Assembly: GCA_001931905.2 (NCBI GenBank)
Contig: MSJI02000778.1
Location: 1 to 64,000 of the forward strand
Source: Cladosporium sp. IMV 00045
Lineage: Eukaryota > Ascomycota > Dothideomycetes > Cladosporiales > Cladosporiaceae
DNA length: 64,000 nucleotides
Reading direction: 5' to 3'
Position numbers and translations under genes: made by a program. Under the pieces are notes generated by a model. The model was not told where the DNA came from, made no database searches, and was given only the letters and a program-made list of their open reading frames with translations. How positions within the stretch are numbered: the first letter of the stretch is position 1; the number at the start of each line of letters is the position of its first letter. This document shows positions 10,645 through 21,922 of the stretch, in pieces.

Positions 10645-12087
10645 TCAAGCAACCGTGCCATTCGAGGTCACGACAGTCTTGTTCAAGTTCGAAACATCCT
10701 CAAGGATGTTCACATCCTGCTTGCCCGCAACCGCAAGGCCGTTGAGGAGACCGACCAGTATAGGCTCGAGGTCAAGACCAAGCGCCAAGGGGTTCAGTGT
10801 TTCGTCCAAAATGGTCTTCTCTGAGCAACCTTTGCCGACCTTGCCCTCGAAAGCGTCTTGCACGAATGCGAAGGCTCCAGGGAAACCGATAATTTCGCTA
10901 GTTGCGTGCCCTCCGGCGGCGATGGTGACGAACTCCACGTCGGCGCCATAGCCACACCAGTCGTCACGAAGCGTGGTGGCGTTAGCGTACGGGATGATCT
11001 CGTCGTCGGGCGCATGGAACATGTATACGGGTACGCTTGGGGTTTCGTCTTCGTTTTGACCCATGAGGTTTCTGTTCAATACAGAAGAAATGGTTGGGTC
11101 GTAGAAGACTTGGTCCCCGAGTGTCTGAACATCGGTCGACTGAATCGACTGGAAAGCGAAAGTGACAATGTTTTGGATGCTGCAAATCTGTTCTGCAACG
11201 TCGATAACCGTCTGACCGTAAGGCGTAAGGATCTCGTCATATACTGGCAAGAGCTCGGCGGCGTATGCACTGGGCGCGCTCAGTCCAGCCAGGGCCTGAG
11301 GAAGGAATCCACTGAAAAGTGTGCCATCCACGAGAACAGCAGTACCGGTAAGGTTAGCGGGTGTACCGCCGTGAGCCCATCCCTTGATGTTGATTCCAGG
11401 AGCATATTTAGGCTGAAGCGAAGCGGCCCAGCCTGTTGCGATAGCACCACCACTGTATCCGTATCCAACGACTGATGGGTTGTCTGTTTTGAATCCAAGG
11501 GTAGACTTGAAGTTGGCGACTGCCTTCATACTATCCAACACACCCATTCCAGAGACCCTTCCGGCGCCAAAGGCAGCGTCGGGGCCCTCATAATCCGGCG
11601 ATGAAACAATGTTCCCGTCCAGAACAAAGGCCTGCAAGAGCAGGAATTCAACGGAAGAGATCAGACTAGCCTGGGGCGCAAGGAACCTGTAGCCGTAGCT
11701 TGGGTCGCAAATGCCGCTCCTTGCGGCTCCATCATAAGCCGTGTGGAAAGATACGAATCGGTCTCTCTTCGCCAGGAGCGGTTTGAAGACGGTCGTGACG
11801 GAGGCAATCGCAGAGCCATTGGCAGCCGTAGTGCGATAAAGCAATTGCCAGGATTGTACTGTGTTTATGACCAATCCAAAGTATGCTGTTGTGATTTGGC
11901 GACTTCGGAGGATTGAACCTGGCGCCTCATCTTCAAAGCCAGCAGGAGGTTGATAGAATGGGTCTACATTCGGAGGAAGCGGTGGGTCTGAAGCGGTCGA
12001 AAGGAGCGGCAGTTTGAGTAACTGCGTCGTACCGGATGTAGTAAAGAAAGCGAAAAGAACTAGAAACGAAGGGAGATATTTGAGCAT
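10645..12087 (-). CDS. Secretory lipase (LIP family), 480 aa
   Basis: An alpha/beta-hydrolase of the secretory lipase family known from Candida LIP proteins, which hydrolyse triacylglycerols and other esters outside the cell. There is a signal peptide at 1-21 (LPSFLVLFAFFTTSGTT). The nucleophile elbow is GYSGG with Ser212. The likely acid is Asp361 or Asp362 in FHAPDDEIIP, and the His is His394 in AGGHAT. These sit in the expected order and spacing. The C-terminal 60 residues form a tail with N-glycosylation sites. It is a single exon of normal length. No partner gene is adjacent, so its role (nutrition or host interaction) is open. Confidence 0.88.
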   Translation of the reverse strand: MLKYLPSFLVLFAFFTTSGTTQLLKLPLLSTASDPPLPPNVDPFYQPPAGFEDEAPGSILRSRQITTAYFGLVINTVQSWQLLYRTTAANGSAIASVTTVFKPLLAKRDRFVSFHTAYDGAARSGICDPSYGYRFLAPQASLISSVEFLLLQAFVLDGNIVSSPDYEGPDAAFGAGRVSGMGVLDSMKAVANFKSTLGFKTDNPSVVGYGYSGGAIATGWAASLQPKYAPGINIKGWAHGGTPANLTGTAVLVDGTLFSGFLPQALAGLSAPSAYAAELLPVYDEILTPYGQTVIDVAEQICSIQNIVTFAFQSIQSTDVQTLGDQVFYDPTISSVLNRNLMGQNEDETPSVPVYMFHAPDDEIIPYANATTLRDDWCGYGADVEFVTIAAGGHATSEIIGFPGAFAFVQDAFEGKVGKGCSEKTILDETLNPLALGLDLEPILVGLLNGLAVAGKQDVNILEDVSNLNKTVVTSNGTVA

Positions 12088-13068
12088 GATGGGCGGTGGT
12101 CGCTCTGAGCAAAGCGAATGTCGGGCCGTAGGGGTTGATGATATTGAGACCTGGCGATTGCCTGCAACAACACCTCAGGGAGGCCAGTCGGAGTCTGCAG
12201 ACACTCCCATTATCAAGCAGGATTGCACCACCATACTTGTAGTTTTTTGGAGGTTTTGCTAGTATCGCAAGCGCTGTGTTCGCGCAACGTTCGCAACGGT
12301 TGTCATTAAAGTGCCTCGGCACGGGATTTGATTATGAAGCTATTGAAAGCTTCGTACCTGCGTCCTGTGATCTCAGGCGTCCTTCTATTCAATATTGACT
12401 CGCGGCGCACATGACTATAAGAGTAGTAAGCATGTAGATCCTGTGAATGCGACTGCATTATGCATGCAAGCGATGCATTTACGTAGACCGAGGTACGGAG
12501 GTGTGCACCGTAAAGGCGATGCTTCGTTCAAAGAATCCACCTACGCGAATATGAAAGTAGTACGAAGGTACTACACTATACACTTCACCTTTGATTGGAG
12601 GTCTTGTTCAGCTCCGCGCTCGAGTTGGCAATAGCAGTTCCAAGCCTGGGAATAAGACGACAGCCGAGCTTGCATGTGACGAGAGGTTCAGCCAACTTGC
12701 GGTGTCATCATATTATTGCCGCGACCTTCTCGATGTCCTTATTGGGCCTCTGATGTTTCAATGCCTCACGAGGTGTAGGCTTTCGAAGCAGAGAGTATTA
12801 GCTGTGATGGACGTTCATTCATCACGAAACACGACCGGGAAAGGAGTTGTCTCCGCAGAGAGTCATGTCCATGGTTGGTGTCCCCGAGAGCCGGGCGGAT
12901 GGAAAATGAGCCGACGATGCGGAGACGAGAGCGCCAAGGATATCTGTCGGAGCTGGAGTCAGCATAGCACGCAAAAACAACATCTAAACAAGACTAACAA
13001 AGACAACAATCAACAAGGAGACCTCTCATATAATATCACACATTGACTCAACTATTCATATCGGCAGT
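12088..13068. other. Intergenic, divergent promoters
   Basis: Shared upstream region of the lipase gene and the gene at 13,069. A TATA-like CATATAATAT lies at 13,026-13,036, and a CA-rich leader without G runs precedes it (about 12,970-13,020), as is common just before fungal start codons. No gene seen. Confidence 0.4.
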
Positions 13069-13542
13069 ATGGCTCAATCACATACACTTCAGGCTTTCTT
13101 GAACGAATACTCCTCTCGCCTTACCTTCTCCAGTGCTTCCAAGATCCTCTGCCTCGAGCCGTCAACCGGCACAACTGTGACGAACTGGTGCAAGGAGAAC
13201 CTCTCCCATGTCGACCAGCCTACAATAACCACCGCTGATTCTGAAAACTCGCCTTCGAATACCGCCTGGCCCTACAAGGAAGCCAGCTTCACACACATCT
13301 TCGCCACGCTGTCACCAGAGCTCAAGACGTCCGTCAAAGGGCTAAAGTTCGTGCACTATTCGCTGCTCTGGAAGGGCATTGCGGTGGTTCTGCCACCAGA
13401 GGGCGGCCAGGTGGCAGGCGAGAGTGTGAATTTCAGTCGCCTGGTGGAGTTAGGCGGTTTTGAGCCCGGGAAAGTCAGGGCTATTGAGATTGAGGGGGGC
13501 GAGATTTGTTTCGCGATGAAGTGGGACATGTTGACTGCGTAA
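13069..13542 (+). CDS. Hypothetical protein, 157 aa
   Basis: Not recognised with confidence. A single exon with good codon use and a plausible promoter (TATA-like element 35 bp upstream). The arrangement of an alternating N-terminal segment (ASKILCLEPSTGTTVTNWCK), a central VHYSLLWKGIAVVLPP strand-like stretch and the ending LGGFEPGKVRAIEIEGG resembles part of a Rossmann-like methyltransferase fold, as in short SAM-methyltransferase-like proteins, but no glycine-rich SAM motif is visible. No signal peptide or membrane helix. It is the last gene before the AT-rich block, so it could be a truncated remnant, though the frame is clean. Confidence 0.55.
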   Translation: MAQSHTLQAFLNEYSSRLTFSSASKILCLEPSTGTTVTNWCKENLSHVDQPTITTADSENSPSNTAWPYKEASFTHIFATLSPELKTSVKGLKFVHYSLLWKGIAVVLPPEGGQVAGESVNFSRLVELGGFEPGKVRAIEIEGGEICFAMKWDMLTA

Positions 13543-16500
13543 ACTGATTGTATGCATAAACAGCATGTCGTAACTAGTGCGATGAATGCAGCTGAGTGAT
13601 CAGCAGCAGTAAATTTAAATAGTCAGCTAGAAGACAAAGCTATCAATCACTGCAAAGGTTCAATTTAGATTAGAATAGACACCATGATTTTTTCCCATCA
13701 AGCTGCCTCTTGAAGGTTTTCCTTCTCTGGAATCTGTGTCATATCGCGTGATGGTCATTCCTGCTTCCTTGGATGGTATGTTAATCGACAGTTTGAGTTT
13801 CTAATTGACACTCGACAGACAACTTTGCCATTGTTAGTGCTGACCAAACAGAGATGGCCACTGCCCAGCTGGTCATGAGGATAACTTATGATTCAGCAAT
13901 GACAAGATAATTTGCTAGCTTGAAATGACTTCATTTTGTGCAATATTGACATGAAACACAACAAGTCGAATGCATGCGCTGATGTTTGTGCAACCAGGGA
14001 CTTGTGAAAGATGCTCACATTAGTGATATAGCCTCCAATAACTTAGACAGTCATTTTATGGTCGTTTTACATCTATAAAGATATGATAACTTAACAAAGT
14101 CTGAACAGACTGATCACGATTATTGGAAGATATACAGCTGATCAAATGGAAAGACACTTATTAGTGTGCATAAAATAAAACAAAAATTCACATCACATGT
14201 TTATTGCAGTGAACTGTTCAGTCCAGATCCTTTTAAGTCATAAGCCATTGAACGCGCCTGAGTCATTTCCTTCTTCAAGAGTGATTTCGATCAGCTAAGC
14301 AAGTGAACTACACTAACCCAAGCTTCCAAGAGCAGTTCTGATACATCACTTTGAGTGATTAATAGCTTTTTCAAGTCCTGGCTCTGATCAAGTTGTTCTT
14401 ACTAGAAGGGTTTCATTCCCTTTTCTATAGACATGTTTGCATTTATAGAACCAATAAAAGAAAATCATGGCTTTATAGTCACAGAAGCCAACTTCAAGTG
14501 AGGAAGTCAAAAAAGCTGGATTAGGGTTATTACAAGAAACAGTACATTAAGATAAGAGATCTGAATAACTCAATTTCCTTTAAGACTGAGATCCACATTA
14601 AGAGGATATGGACCTAAATAGCAGTGATGAACTTGCTTGACTTTGTAATTTCAACCAACTTTTGTAAAGATTTGATTATCTGTAGAGATTCGATTTGATT
14701 TGGTTTGATTTGATTTGATCTGACTTGTTTTCTTTTTTTTAAAAAAAAAAACTGAGATGCATGAGCTTAGCCGATCTCACCATCTTATCTTCTCTTTAGC
14801 GACATTACATTGTTAGTTTTAGATTCATACACACCTGCAACATTCCTAGCAAAATGATAACTTTTGAGTTTCTGTTGAAGTCAAAGCTTGTATGATGATT
14901 GATCGCAGCTAAACATGTTGTTCAATTCTTCTATGCATTGATGCTGACCAAGTCATGCATCTGACTGACTTCAGTTTCAAGACTTCTGTTCTTGAGAATT
15001 ACTTTATTCAATTGTTGCTAACATGATAAGTCTGGCTCTATAACCATGTTTGATCTTGAAACAGAAATAATGCGTGCATCGCAAGGTTGGTTGCAAAACA
15101 GCTTCAAATTTTTGTGAAGAAATATGACTTAGTTATTGCAAGACAATATGTGTCACAATTGATTTAGTCAACTTCTGTTTCCAGGATCCTGGAATGACTG
15201 TCAAAAATTTTCAATTAAGCCAGCTTGGAATACGCGAGTCACAACTCAGTTTCTGAGCTTTCAACCAGATAACTTTTGAATCAAGACAGTGTTATCACCA
15301 GAAGCTACATCTATAATGGAACACATTCTTTGAAAACTTAGATCACAATTTGCTAGTCTATCTCCAAATGTTTTATTCAATAGAGCTTAAAAATAACCTT
15401 GTAGAAATAATATAACTTGATCTCAAGTCATTTATGAGTCCCAGCCAAAGGGACATTTAATAGCTCAAGACATTGCAATTTAACATTCTTTGCTCGTTCC
15501 TCTGAGATCAACCTGGGATGCAGCTAGCTAAGGTTCAAGTACATTTTCACTGAAATGTTTACATTGTCAATTCAAGACTTTAACAAAATGTATTGAAAAA
15601 AAAAGAATTTGATAATACTAACATTAGTTCAAGTCTATCTCTTGTTATTGAGGACTATTTTTATAGAACTTGAATAATAGTAACTTAGCAAAGAAAGCTA
15701 ACATTAGTCATTCTCTTTTCCAGTTTTTTCAAAACAACTCGTGAATAATAGAATCAGGTGCTTAGCGCTATAGGCTGAACAATCTCAGCAGTCTTCTGCT
15801 TAAACAGACTGCTCACAACATTGGCAACTTACCTGAGCATATCAGCTTCAACAGAATACAATGTAATAAGTTAGATCAATTGATTTCAGGATTGCGATAA
15901 GAGCTTCTCGAAGTAAGAAAGTTGAAACTTTGTTCAATTGACAGACCACTCATTTTAAATATGTCTTTTTGAGGGAAGATCTTGTTCTTTCATACACCGG
16001 TCATTAGCTGACTGAGTTTATAGTAGTATCTATCATTCTGAATGCAAAGCTAATCTCAAGCTTTATCAACCAGCTTAACTTGCTAAGCAAGTGACATGGA
16101 GTGTAAGATGTCTTTAGTCTTTCTGGAATCAAAGTCATTTGACCCAATGAGAATTGCTAAAAAATCGAACACACTAGATGCAGTCTTGACACTATTCTGG
16201 CAATGATCGAGATCAATTCAACTCAACATAGATTGTCTAGTCATTAAACAGTGTATAGCAGACAACAGTTGCTTGACATCAAGCACATGAATCGTAGCAA
16301 ATTCCAGACACTTTCTGTAAGCACAAGCACATTCTACAGCATTAGGGATGGGCTGTCTGACTGATGCTGTGCTTGAAATAGAAGTGAACTCATAGGATTG
16401 TGTGCCTGAAGTCATGTTTAAACAGAGAATAAACTCTGCAAAGAAGTCATTTGCTAGCGCGACACAATGCTGACTATAATTTGTATGAACGCAATAGCAA

Positions 16501-18500
16501 ATTTGTAGAGGAGTCTTCAACTGATAGTTGTCATCTTTACTGACCTGACTGCTTTGTAATGTCACTGACTAGGAAGCAGATCGTCCAGTGAAGCAGGTCA
16601 CTTGCTATAGCTTTGATCTTGCATTAGGTAGATTGGAGCTTTCTCGGTAAATACCTTGAATACAATCATGCCAGCTTAAAATGGCTTGTGACCTGCTTCC
16701 ATAAGTTAGATGATCTGTTGTCCAGTCTGCAATGTTAACGTTAACCTAAGCCTTACGCTCCTATAAAGTTATCAGTCTGTGGGATCTCAAATAGATGTGA
16801 GCTCTATTGAGAATGCATCCAAAAATCAGATTGTATAATATACTCAATAAGCAATTGACTGCTCATCTGCTCAACTTAACAACGTTACATGGTAGGAAGT
16901 GCCTTATGATGATCTGTAACGAGTGATTCGGGAGATTAAAGACATTCACCAACTGTCTGGGATTCAGATATGGAGAATGCGCATTGAGGAGTTTTGTAAA
17001 AGCTCTTAGAAGCATCTGGAATAATAGTCATGATAAGCTTATGGAGTGTGTCTAGTTTCCAAGGACTCAATTAACTTCAATTAATCAATTTGCTTGTGCA
17101 ACATGCAGCCTAGGCCTTAAACTACAGTGAATTATCAATTTTAGAGCTTTCATGCAGATATGAGAATATTTCAAACTTGATACCAATTATAAGTTGGCAG
17201 TCAATTGAGGAGCTAAGTTTTCAATGGGTGTCCTGATACAATGCTAGTAAATCATGGCTTTACATGAGTTAGCAGTCGATTGACTAGTTAACTACTCTCG
17301 ACAAAGAGGGATCCACTGATCTTTGTGTCTTCGATAGCTGGCTTCCTTAACAGAGTCGCATTATGTTTAAGAAACAATTTTTGATCACTCTTTGCTTTCT
17401 AACTTCTGTGAAGCAATTCATAACATTACTAACAGGGATTTGGGCTATACAAAGAGTTGGGTTAAAGCAATCAACGTTAAAAATTGGGCTTAAAAGTTTA
17501 AGACCATGCATAATGTGTTGAGAACGTCAGATTAGTAAACGCGTTGCTCTTACGGAATACACTCTTAACACACAAGACATTAACAGCTGATAACTTTTTG
17601 AAATACAGATAACAAAGTTTGTGACGTATTTGCCAAACTGGGTTGCTTCCTTATCAGTGATGCTAACATTCGCTTAGTTATAAAATAGCTTCCATAACAC
17701 TAATCATGGCTTAGCATCAATTGCTAGGCTCATGTTTGGCTGAGTAAGACTACTTGACAAACATTGAGATTGAATTATGACGCTGATGTGCTAGAAAACC
17801 ATAAGTTAACAAGTTGGAGTTTTGAATGCTTTTACAGACACAAGTAGACTAGTGCTTCTGAAGCAGGAAGCTTGGAATAATCTTGTTGTGTCTGCAATCA
17901 AGTGCTGCTTTGAAAACAAAGTACATTTTGAGTTCAAATCACATCCCATGCTTGGAACAGCGTAGGTTGATCAGACTATCCAGCATGCATTGATCTAGCT
18001 CACACAATTCATGTAATTTTACTGCTTGCTACTTAGCAAGCTAGAATTGCCTGCTAATCAGGCTATTGACCAACTCAACATCAAAAGTCATATGGTGTTG
18101 CTGCACATGGCTCACATACAATTCTTGAGAGACTTTCTCATGCAAGCTGAAGTCGTCGCACAAAGATCTCATTCAAAAGAGTTTTGACTGCAGTTACAGA
18201 TCAGACTCGCTAAGATCACAGGGCACGCTTGCTCCTTTTATAGCTTAAACCATGAGACAGTTCTGGAAATGTTGGAGTTCTTTAGTCAACTTAAGTCTTC
18301 TTGATCAGTCAAATTAAGTTGACTTGATCCAATTCAAAAGAATTTAACGTTACATGCAGCCAAATATCCTCAAGAAGGCCAAAAGTTTCTTGAAATCAGC
18401 TTGTACTCTAAGTAGCCCGTGATCTCGCTCATTCAGATCATCTAAAGCCAATGAATTTGAACAAAAAAATGATTCTTTCAGTCAAGTAATCTACTGAGAA
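13543..18500. other. Gene-free AT-rich, CpG-poor block
   Basis: About 5 kb with no credible coding region; stops occur densely in all frames. Base composition shifts sharply to AT-rich compared with both flanks. In three 60-base lines counted by eye (14,941; 15,121; 17,881) there was no CpG, CpA+TpG totalled 36 and ApC+GpT totalled 24. CpA/TpG are therefore in excess, the opposite of classical CpA-directed RIP. It could be a decayed mobile element or foreign DNA. I see no terminal repeats or transposase remnant. Confidence 0.7.
14691..14751. repeat. GATTT-type microsatellite and T8/A11 hairpin
   Basis: Imperfect (GATTT)n tract at 14,691-14,727 directly followed by eight T and eleven A at 14,733-14,751, which can fold as a perfect hairpin. 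It lies inside the AT-rich block. Confidence 0.6.
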
Positions 18501-18644
18501 ATCACAGCGCAGATCACTCAAATCGACAGTAACTTACAGAACACACTTGCTTCCAGATCTTCGGCGATAAAAGTTCGTCTCGTCGCATGCAGTCATGCAA
18601 AAACAAAAGAATTTCAGCTCTGACGAGTTCATGTCGCAACGAAA

Positions 18645-18740
18645 TGCATCGGCCGGGAATCGAACCCGGGGCTAGCCGATGTTGGAAAGTCTCGAAGACT
18701 CTCATGGCAACGGCTAATTTTACCACTAAACCACCAATGC
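18645..18740 (-). tRNA. tRNA-Gly (GCC) with intron
   Basis: The cloverleaf reads on the minus strand from 18,740. The acceptor GCATTGG pairs with CCGATGC (one G-U pair), discriminator A. The D-arm is GGTTTAGTGG, the anticodon stem AGCCG/CGGCT with loop TTGCCAT, and the T-arm CCGGG-TTCGATT-CCCGG. An intron of about 22 nt interrupts the anticodon loop after position 37. The gene sits about 150 bp right of the AT-rich block, and copy A of the long duplication begins to match copy B inside it. Confidence 0.85.
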
Positions 18741-18995
18741 TTGATGAATAAGCAAAAGATCTTGTTGGTGATATAGCTCGTATAATCTGCGTGCCAAACC
18801 AGGGCAGTGGACATTCAATGATCGTTGATAGGCGAATGCTCGACCTTGAGCGCTTATCAATGAACCAGTGTCAATGAAACTGAGCGCCTTCTCTCATGTG
18901 TGAGGACCGTGCGTGTTTGTCGATGTATTGGGACGAAGCAGCATCATTGGAAGTCTATCATAGTTTACATCAGTAGCGGCCGGTACAGCGCAGGC

Positions 18996-20344
18996 TCACA
19001 TATCTTTCACAATGCTCCGATCCTTCATCTTCCCTTCAGGCTTGTCCTTGCTACCTTCTTCCCGCCACGTCTCGGCGAGGGAACTCTTCGGATCCTCATC
19101 AGGAAGACCCGTGGACTTCCGCACTTTCAGCACCTCATCACGCACCGCAAGCGTGACATCAATACGAAGCTGCTCTGCCTCCGCACCATACCTAAGCTCC
19201 TGATCGCGAACCTCTCCCAGCTGCCCACTCCAATCCTCCTCCAAATCCTTCGCACCAGAGCTCATCAATCGCTTCTTCTCCGCCCTCGCCTTAAGGTCCC
19301 TCCACCGCTGCCTAAAAGGCCCAAAAACCTTCTCAACATCCATCTTCTCGCCGAACGTGATAGACACATCTTTGCCCGGTCTAGGCAAGGGTCGTGGGAA
19401 AGTCCGCTCGTTGGCCATGATTTCCTGCGGTCCGTCGATCCACATGCACATGACGTCCGGGCAGGGCTCGGATTCGAGGATCATGCGTGCGACGCCCCAT
19501 TTGAAGTATCGCATGATTTTGTCGGGGTGCTGGTGGATTTTGCCTTCGGGGAAGACGTGGATCCAACTGTGGCGACGGCTGGGGTAGAAGGATGGGGCTG
19601 GGAAGGAGTCTTGGCCGTTGGTTGTGTATGTGAGTTCGGATGATGAGAAGGGGTCGCTGGGTGGCAGTGATGATGGTTGGGTGATTCCAGGCTGGGTTAC
19701 TGGCTGTGTTTCTGATGGTGCTGCGGCATGAGGATCGCTCAGTAGTCTGATGACTTGGGTCATTGTAGGTTGAAAGATGCCGCCGTATTTTGAGTGTGCG
19801 ATCCGATGCATGGGAAGCGTATTGCCGTAAGTGAAGAAAGCAGTCAAGAGGCTCTGCCTGTATCATTGATTAACGTAGGCCACTGCAATGGATTGGAAGG
19901 GGGCGTACCCTTTCTTGAAGCAGATGTCGTGGCTTCCAAGACTCCATCTCGAATTGTTGGCTTCCCAATGGTATCGAAAAGGTAGTACTCCCCAGACTAT
20001 AGGATCGTCCAATCTGAGAATCAAGTGTTAGTCCCCAGATTGAATCGACAGACGTCGACTATGCACATACACGCTGACATGATTTGATACTGCTGCCTAG
20101 TCAACACAACTCTTTGGGATTTCTGGTATCAAGACAAGAATGTACCTGTGATTAATCCTCTCTCCCTCCTCTCAGGATCGCTTCGCTCATCGATTAACTC
20201 TTGAAATCGGTCTAGACCATGAACTTCGGTGCGGCTCAAAACATATAAAAAGCTGCGACACAAGAAGCCGACCGTTCCTACTGTGGCGTTGGAGATGGCA
20301 CGGGTGAGCATAGGAGGCTCATAAGGCCGTTCGTTTTCTGCCAT
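18996..20344 (-). CDS. TAZ1: Tafazzin (cardiolipin transacylase), copy A
   Basis: A mitochondrial monolysocardiolipin acyl-transfer enzyme that remodels cardiolipin. Four exons: 20146-20344, 20071-20092, 19909-20013 and 18996-19857; 395 aa, all phases consistent. The N-terminal membrane anchor and LSRTEVHGLDRFQELID are followed by the catalytic NHx4D motif, NHVSVLD at 70-76, assembled from a 22-nt microexon and the next exon. HWEANNSRWSLGSHDICF, GNTLPMHR and FPEG at 211-214 follow, all typical of tafazzins. The start at 20344 (MAENERP) is preferred over an in-frame ATG 59 codons upstream. Those 59 codons differ by four replacements between the copies, whereas the following 60 show none, so the upstream part looks untranslated. 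It is divergent to the NOSIP-like gene, with 265 bp between starts. Confidence 0.92.
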
Positions 20345-20609
20345 CTGGAAATGGCTTCGTGTTATGATAGTACCATTGAGTGATTGAACGAGAAGAAAAC
20401 AAATGATTAGGCAAACATTTAGTAATGCGACTGCTACGACACGCCTCGCGTAGGAGCCAGCCGAAGCGAATCCGCCAAGCGCGACGCAGATGACGTTACG
20501 CTTCGAGGTTTCCCGGAACATTCTTCAGACACCTTCCACGTGCGGACATTGCAACGATACATTCGTCGCAAAGCAATACTTGACCTTGTCAATCTTTGCA
20601 GACGCCAAC
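20345..20609. promoter_or_regulatory. Bidirectional promoter TAZ1 / NOSIP-like, copy A
   Basis: 265 bp between divergent start codons. Conserved in copy B (33,035-33,300) with few substitutions and the same length within one base, so the two genes probably share regulation. Confidence 0.55.
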
Positions 20610-21772
20610 ATGGCACACAGTAAGCGAACTCATTCCCTACAACCACGTCAATGATCGCTGACATACCAGGCAAGAGAAACACCTCACTCGCATTCTTCAC
20701 AGCCCATGAGCGCAACGAACTGAAAGGCACCTGGGGCAGCCGCTCCACCCGATTAACACGCGACTCCTTCCTCCCTTTCGGATCATGCCAGCTCTGTCTC
20801 CTGCCCGCGCGCGATCCGGTCTCGTGCCCTAGCCACGGCCATCTCTTCTGCCGCGAATGCGCGGTGAGCAATCTACTCGCGCAGAACAAGGAGCTGAAGC
20901 GTGCGAAGAAAGAAGTAGAGCAGAGGCGACTTGAAGATGAGGAGGGCAAAGAGATTGAAGGCGCCGAAGCGCAAATGCGGGCCGTCGAGGAGTTCGAGAA
21001 GGTCCAGGCCGGTCTGAGTGTACGGTCGAGTGGGCTTGGAGAAAGGATTGTAGGGCGCAAAGACGGCAAAATTACTATCGAGCAAGACGTCGAGGGCGGG
21101 AACAAGGGTGTCAAACGGAAACTGGAGCTCGATGAGTCTGAACTCCGAGATCTCGCCAATGGCGCGGACAGCAAGAGCAGGAAGAAGGGCGACATTTCTT
21201 CCACAGAACTGCCCGCCTTCTGGGTTCCGGGCAAAACGCCTTCCTCTCACAAACCCGACGTCAAACCTCCCAAGCAACACCCCACTTGCCCTGCCGCCGC
21301 CTCCGACCAACCCCACGACTTCACACTCAAAATCCTAGTAACGGTACACTTCGCTGGCGAGAACTCGAACCAGCAAGACGAGACCACACAATCCTCCAGC
21401 GCCGACAACTCAGCACCGACAAGAACATGCCCCAGCTGCAACAAAGCCATCTCTAACGCGACAAAATCCGTGCTCGCCAAACCCTGCGGCCACGTCCTGT
21501 GCAAGCCGTGCAGCGAGAAATTCCAGCGCGCTCCGGAAAGGAGCGCGCACGTCGAGGTGCACGACGACACGGTGAGATGCTACGTTTGCCAGGAGGACGT
21601 CACGCCTGGGAGGAAAGGGAAGAAGCGAAAGGTGGTGGATGGGCAGGAGAAGAGCGCGGAGAAGGAGAGTAAGGTCGAGAGAGGTTTGGTCGAGCTCAGT
21701 AGCGAGGGCACTGGGTTCGCTGGGGGTGGTAAGAATATGGTCAAAAGGCAGGGAGTGGCGTTTCAGTGTTGA
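20610..21772 (+). CDS. NOSIP-like RING/U-box protein, copy A
   Basis: Two exons, 20610-20619 and 20670-21772 (370 aa). The first exon supplies only MAH and one base, giving the conserved start MAHSKRNTS. The N-terminal zinc-binding element CQLCLLPARDPVSCPSHGHLFC (residues 43-64 region) is the NOSIP-type split U-box/RING. A Lys/Glu-rich coiled coil of about 80 residues follows. The C-terminal RING-like element runs from CPSCNKAI through CGHVLCKPC to CYVCQ (about 257-310). Family members are nuclear E3 ligase-like proteins associated with the spliceosome; function here is inferred from family. The 3' end converges on MEF2 with 150 bp between stops. Confidence 0.85.
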
Positions 21773-21922
21773 GGGCACTGCTTATGCCTTGCCTCGAGTC
21801 ACATTGAGTAGACCTGTGAGAATGAACAGACGCCGTATGAACCTGCCATACAATCAAAATATCTTTACAATGTCCCCTCCCAACGTCATCTATCGTACAA
21901 CATCTTCTACACCACTGCTCCT

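Noticed and set aside
16218..16565. 115-codon open frame in the AT-rich block
   Set aside because: Isolated frame, no motif, Cys/Ser/Thr-rich chance composition, no promoter signals.
13543..18500. Classical RIP (CpA to TpA) as explanation of the AT-rich block
   Set aside because: CpA and TpG are in excess in the lines counted and TpA is not clearly raised; only CpG is depleted.
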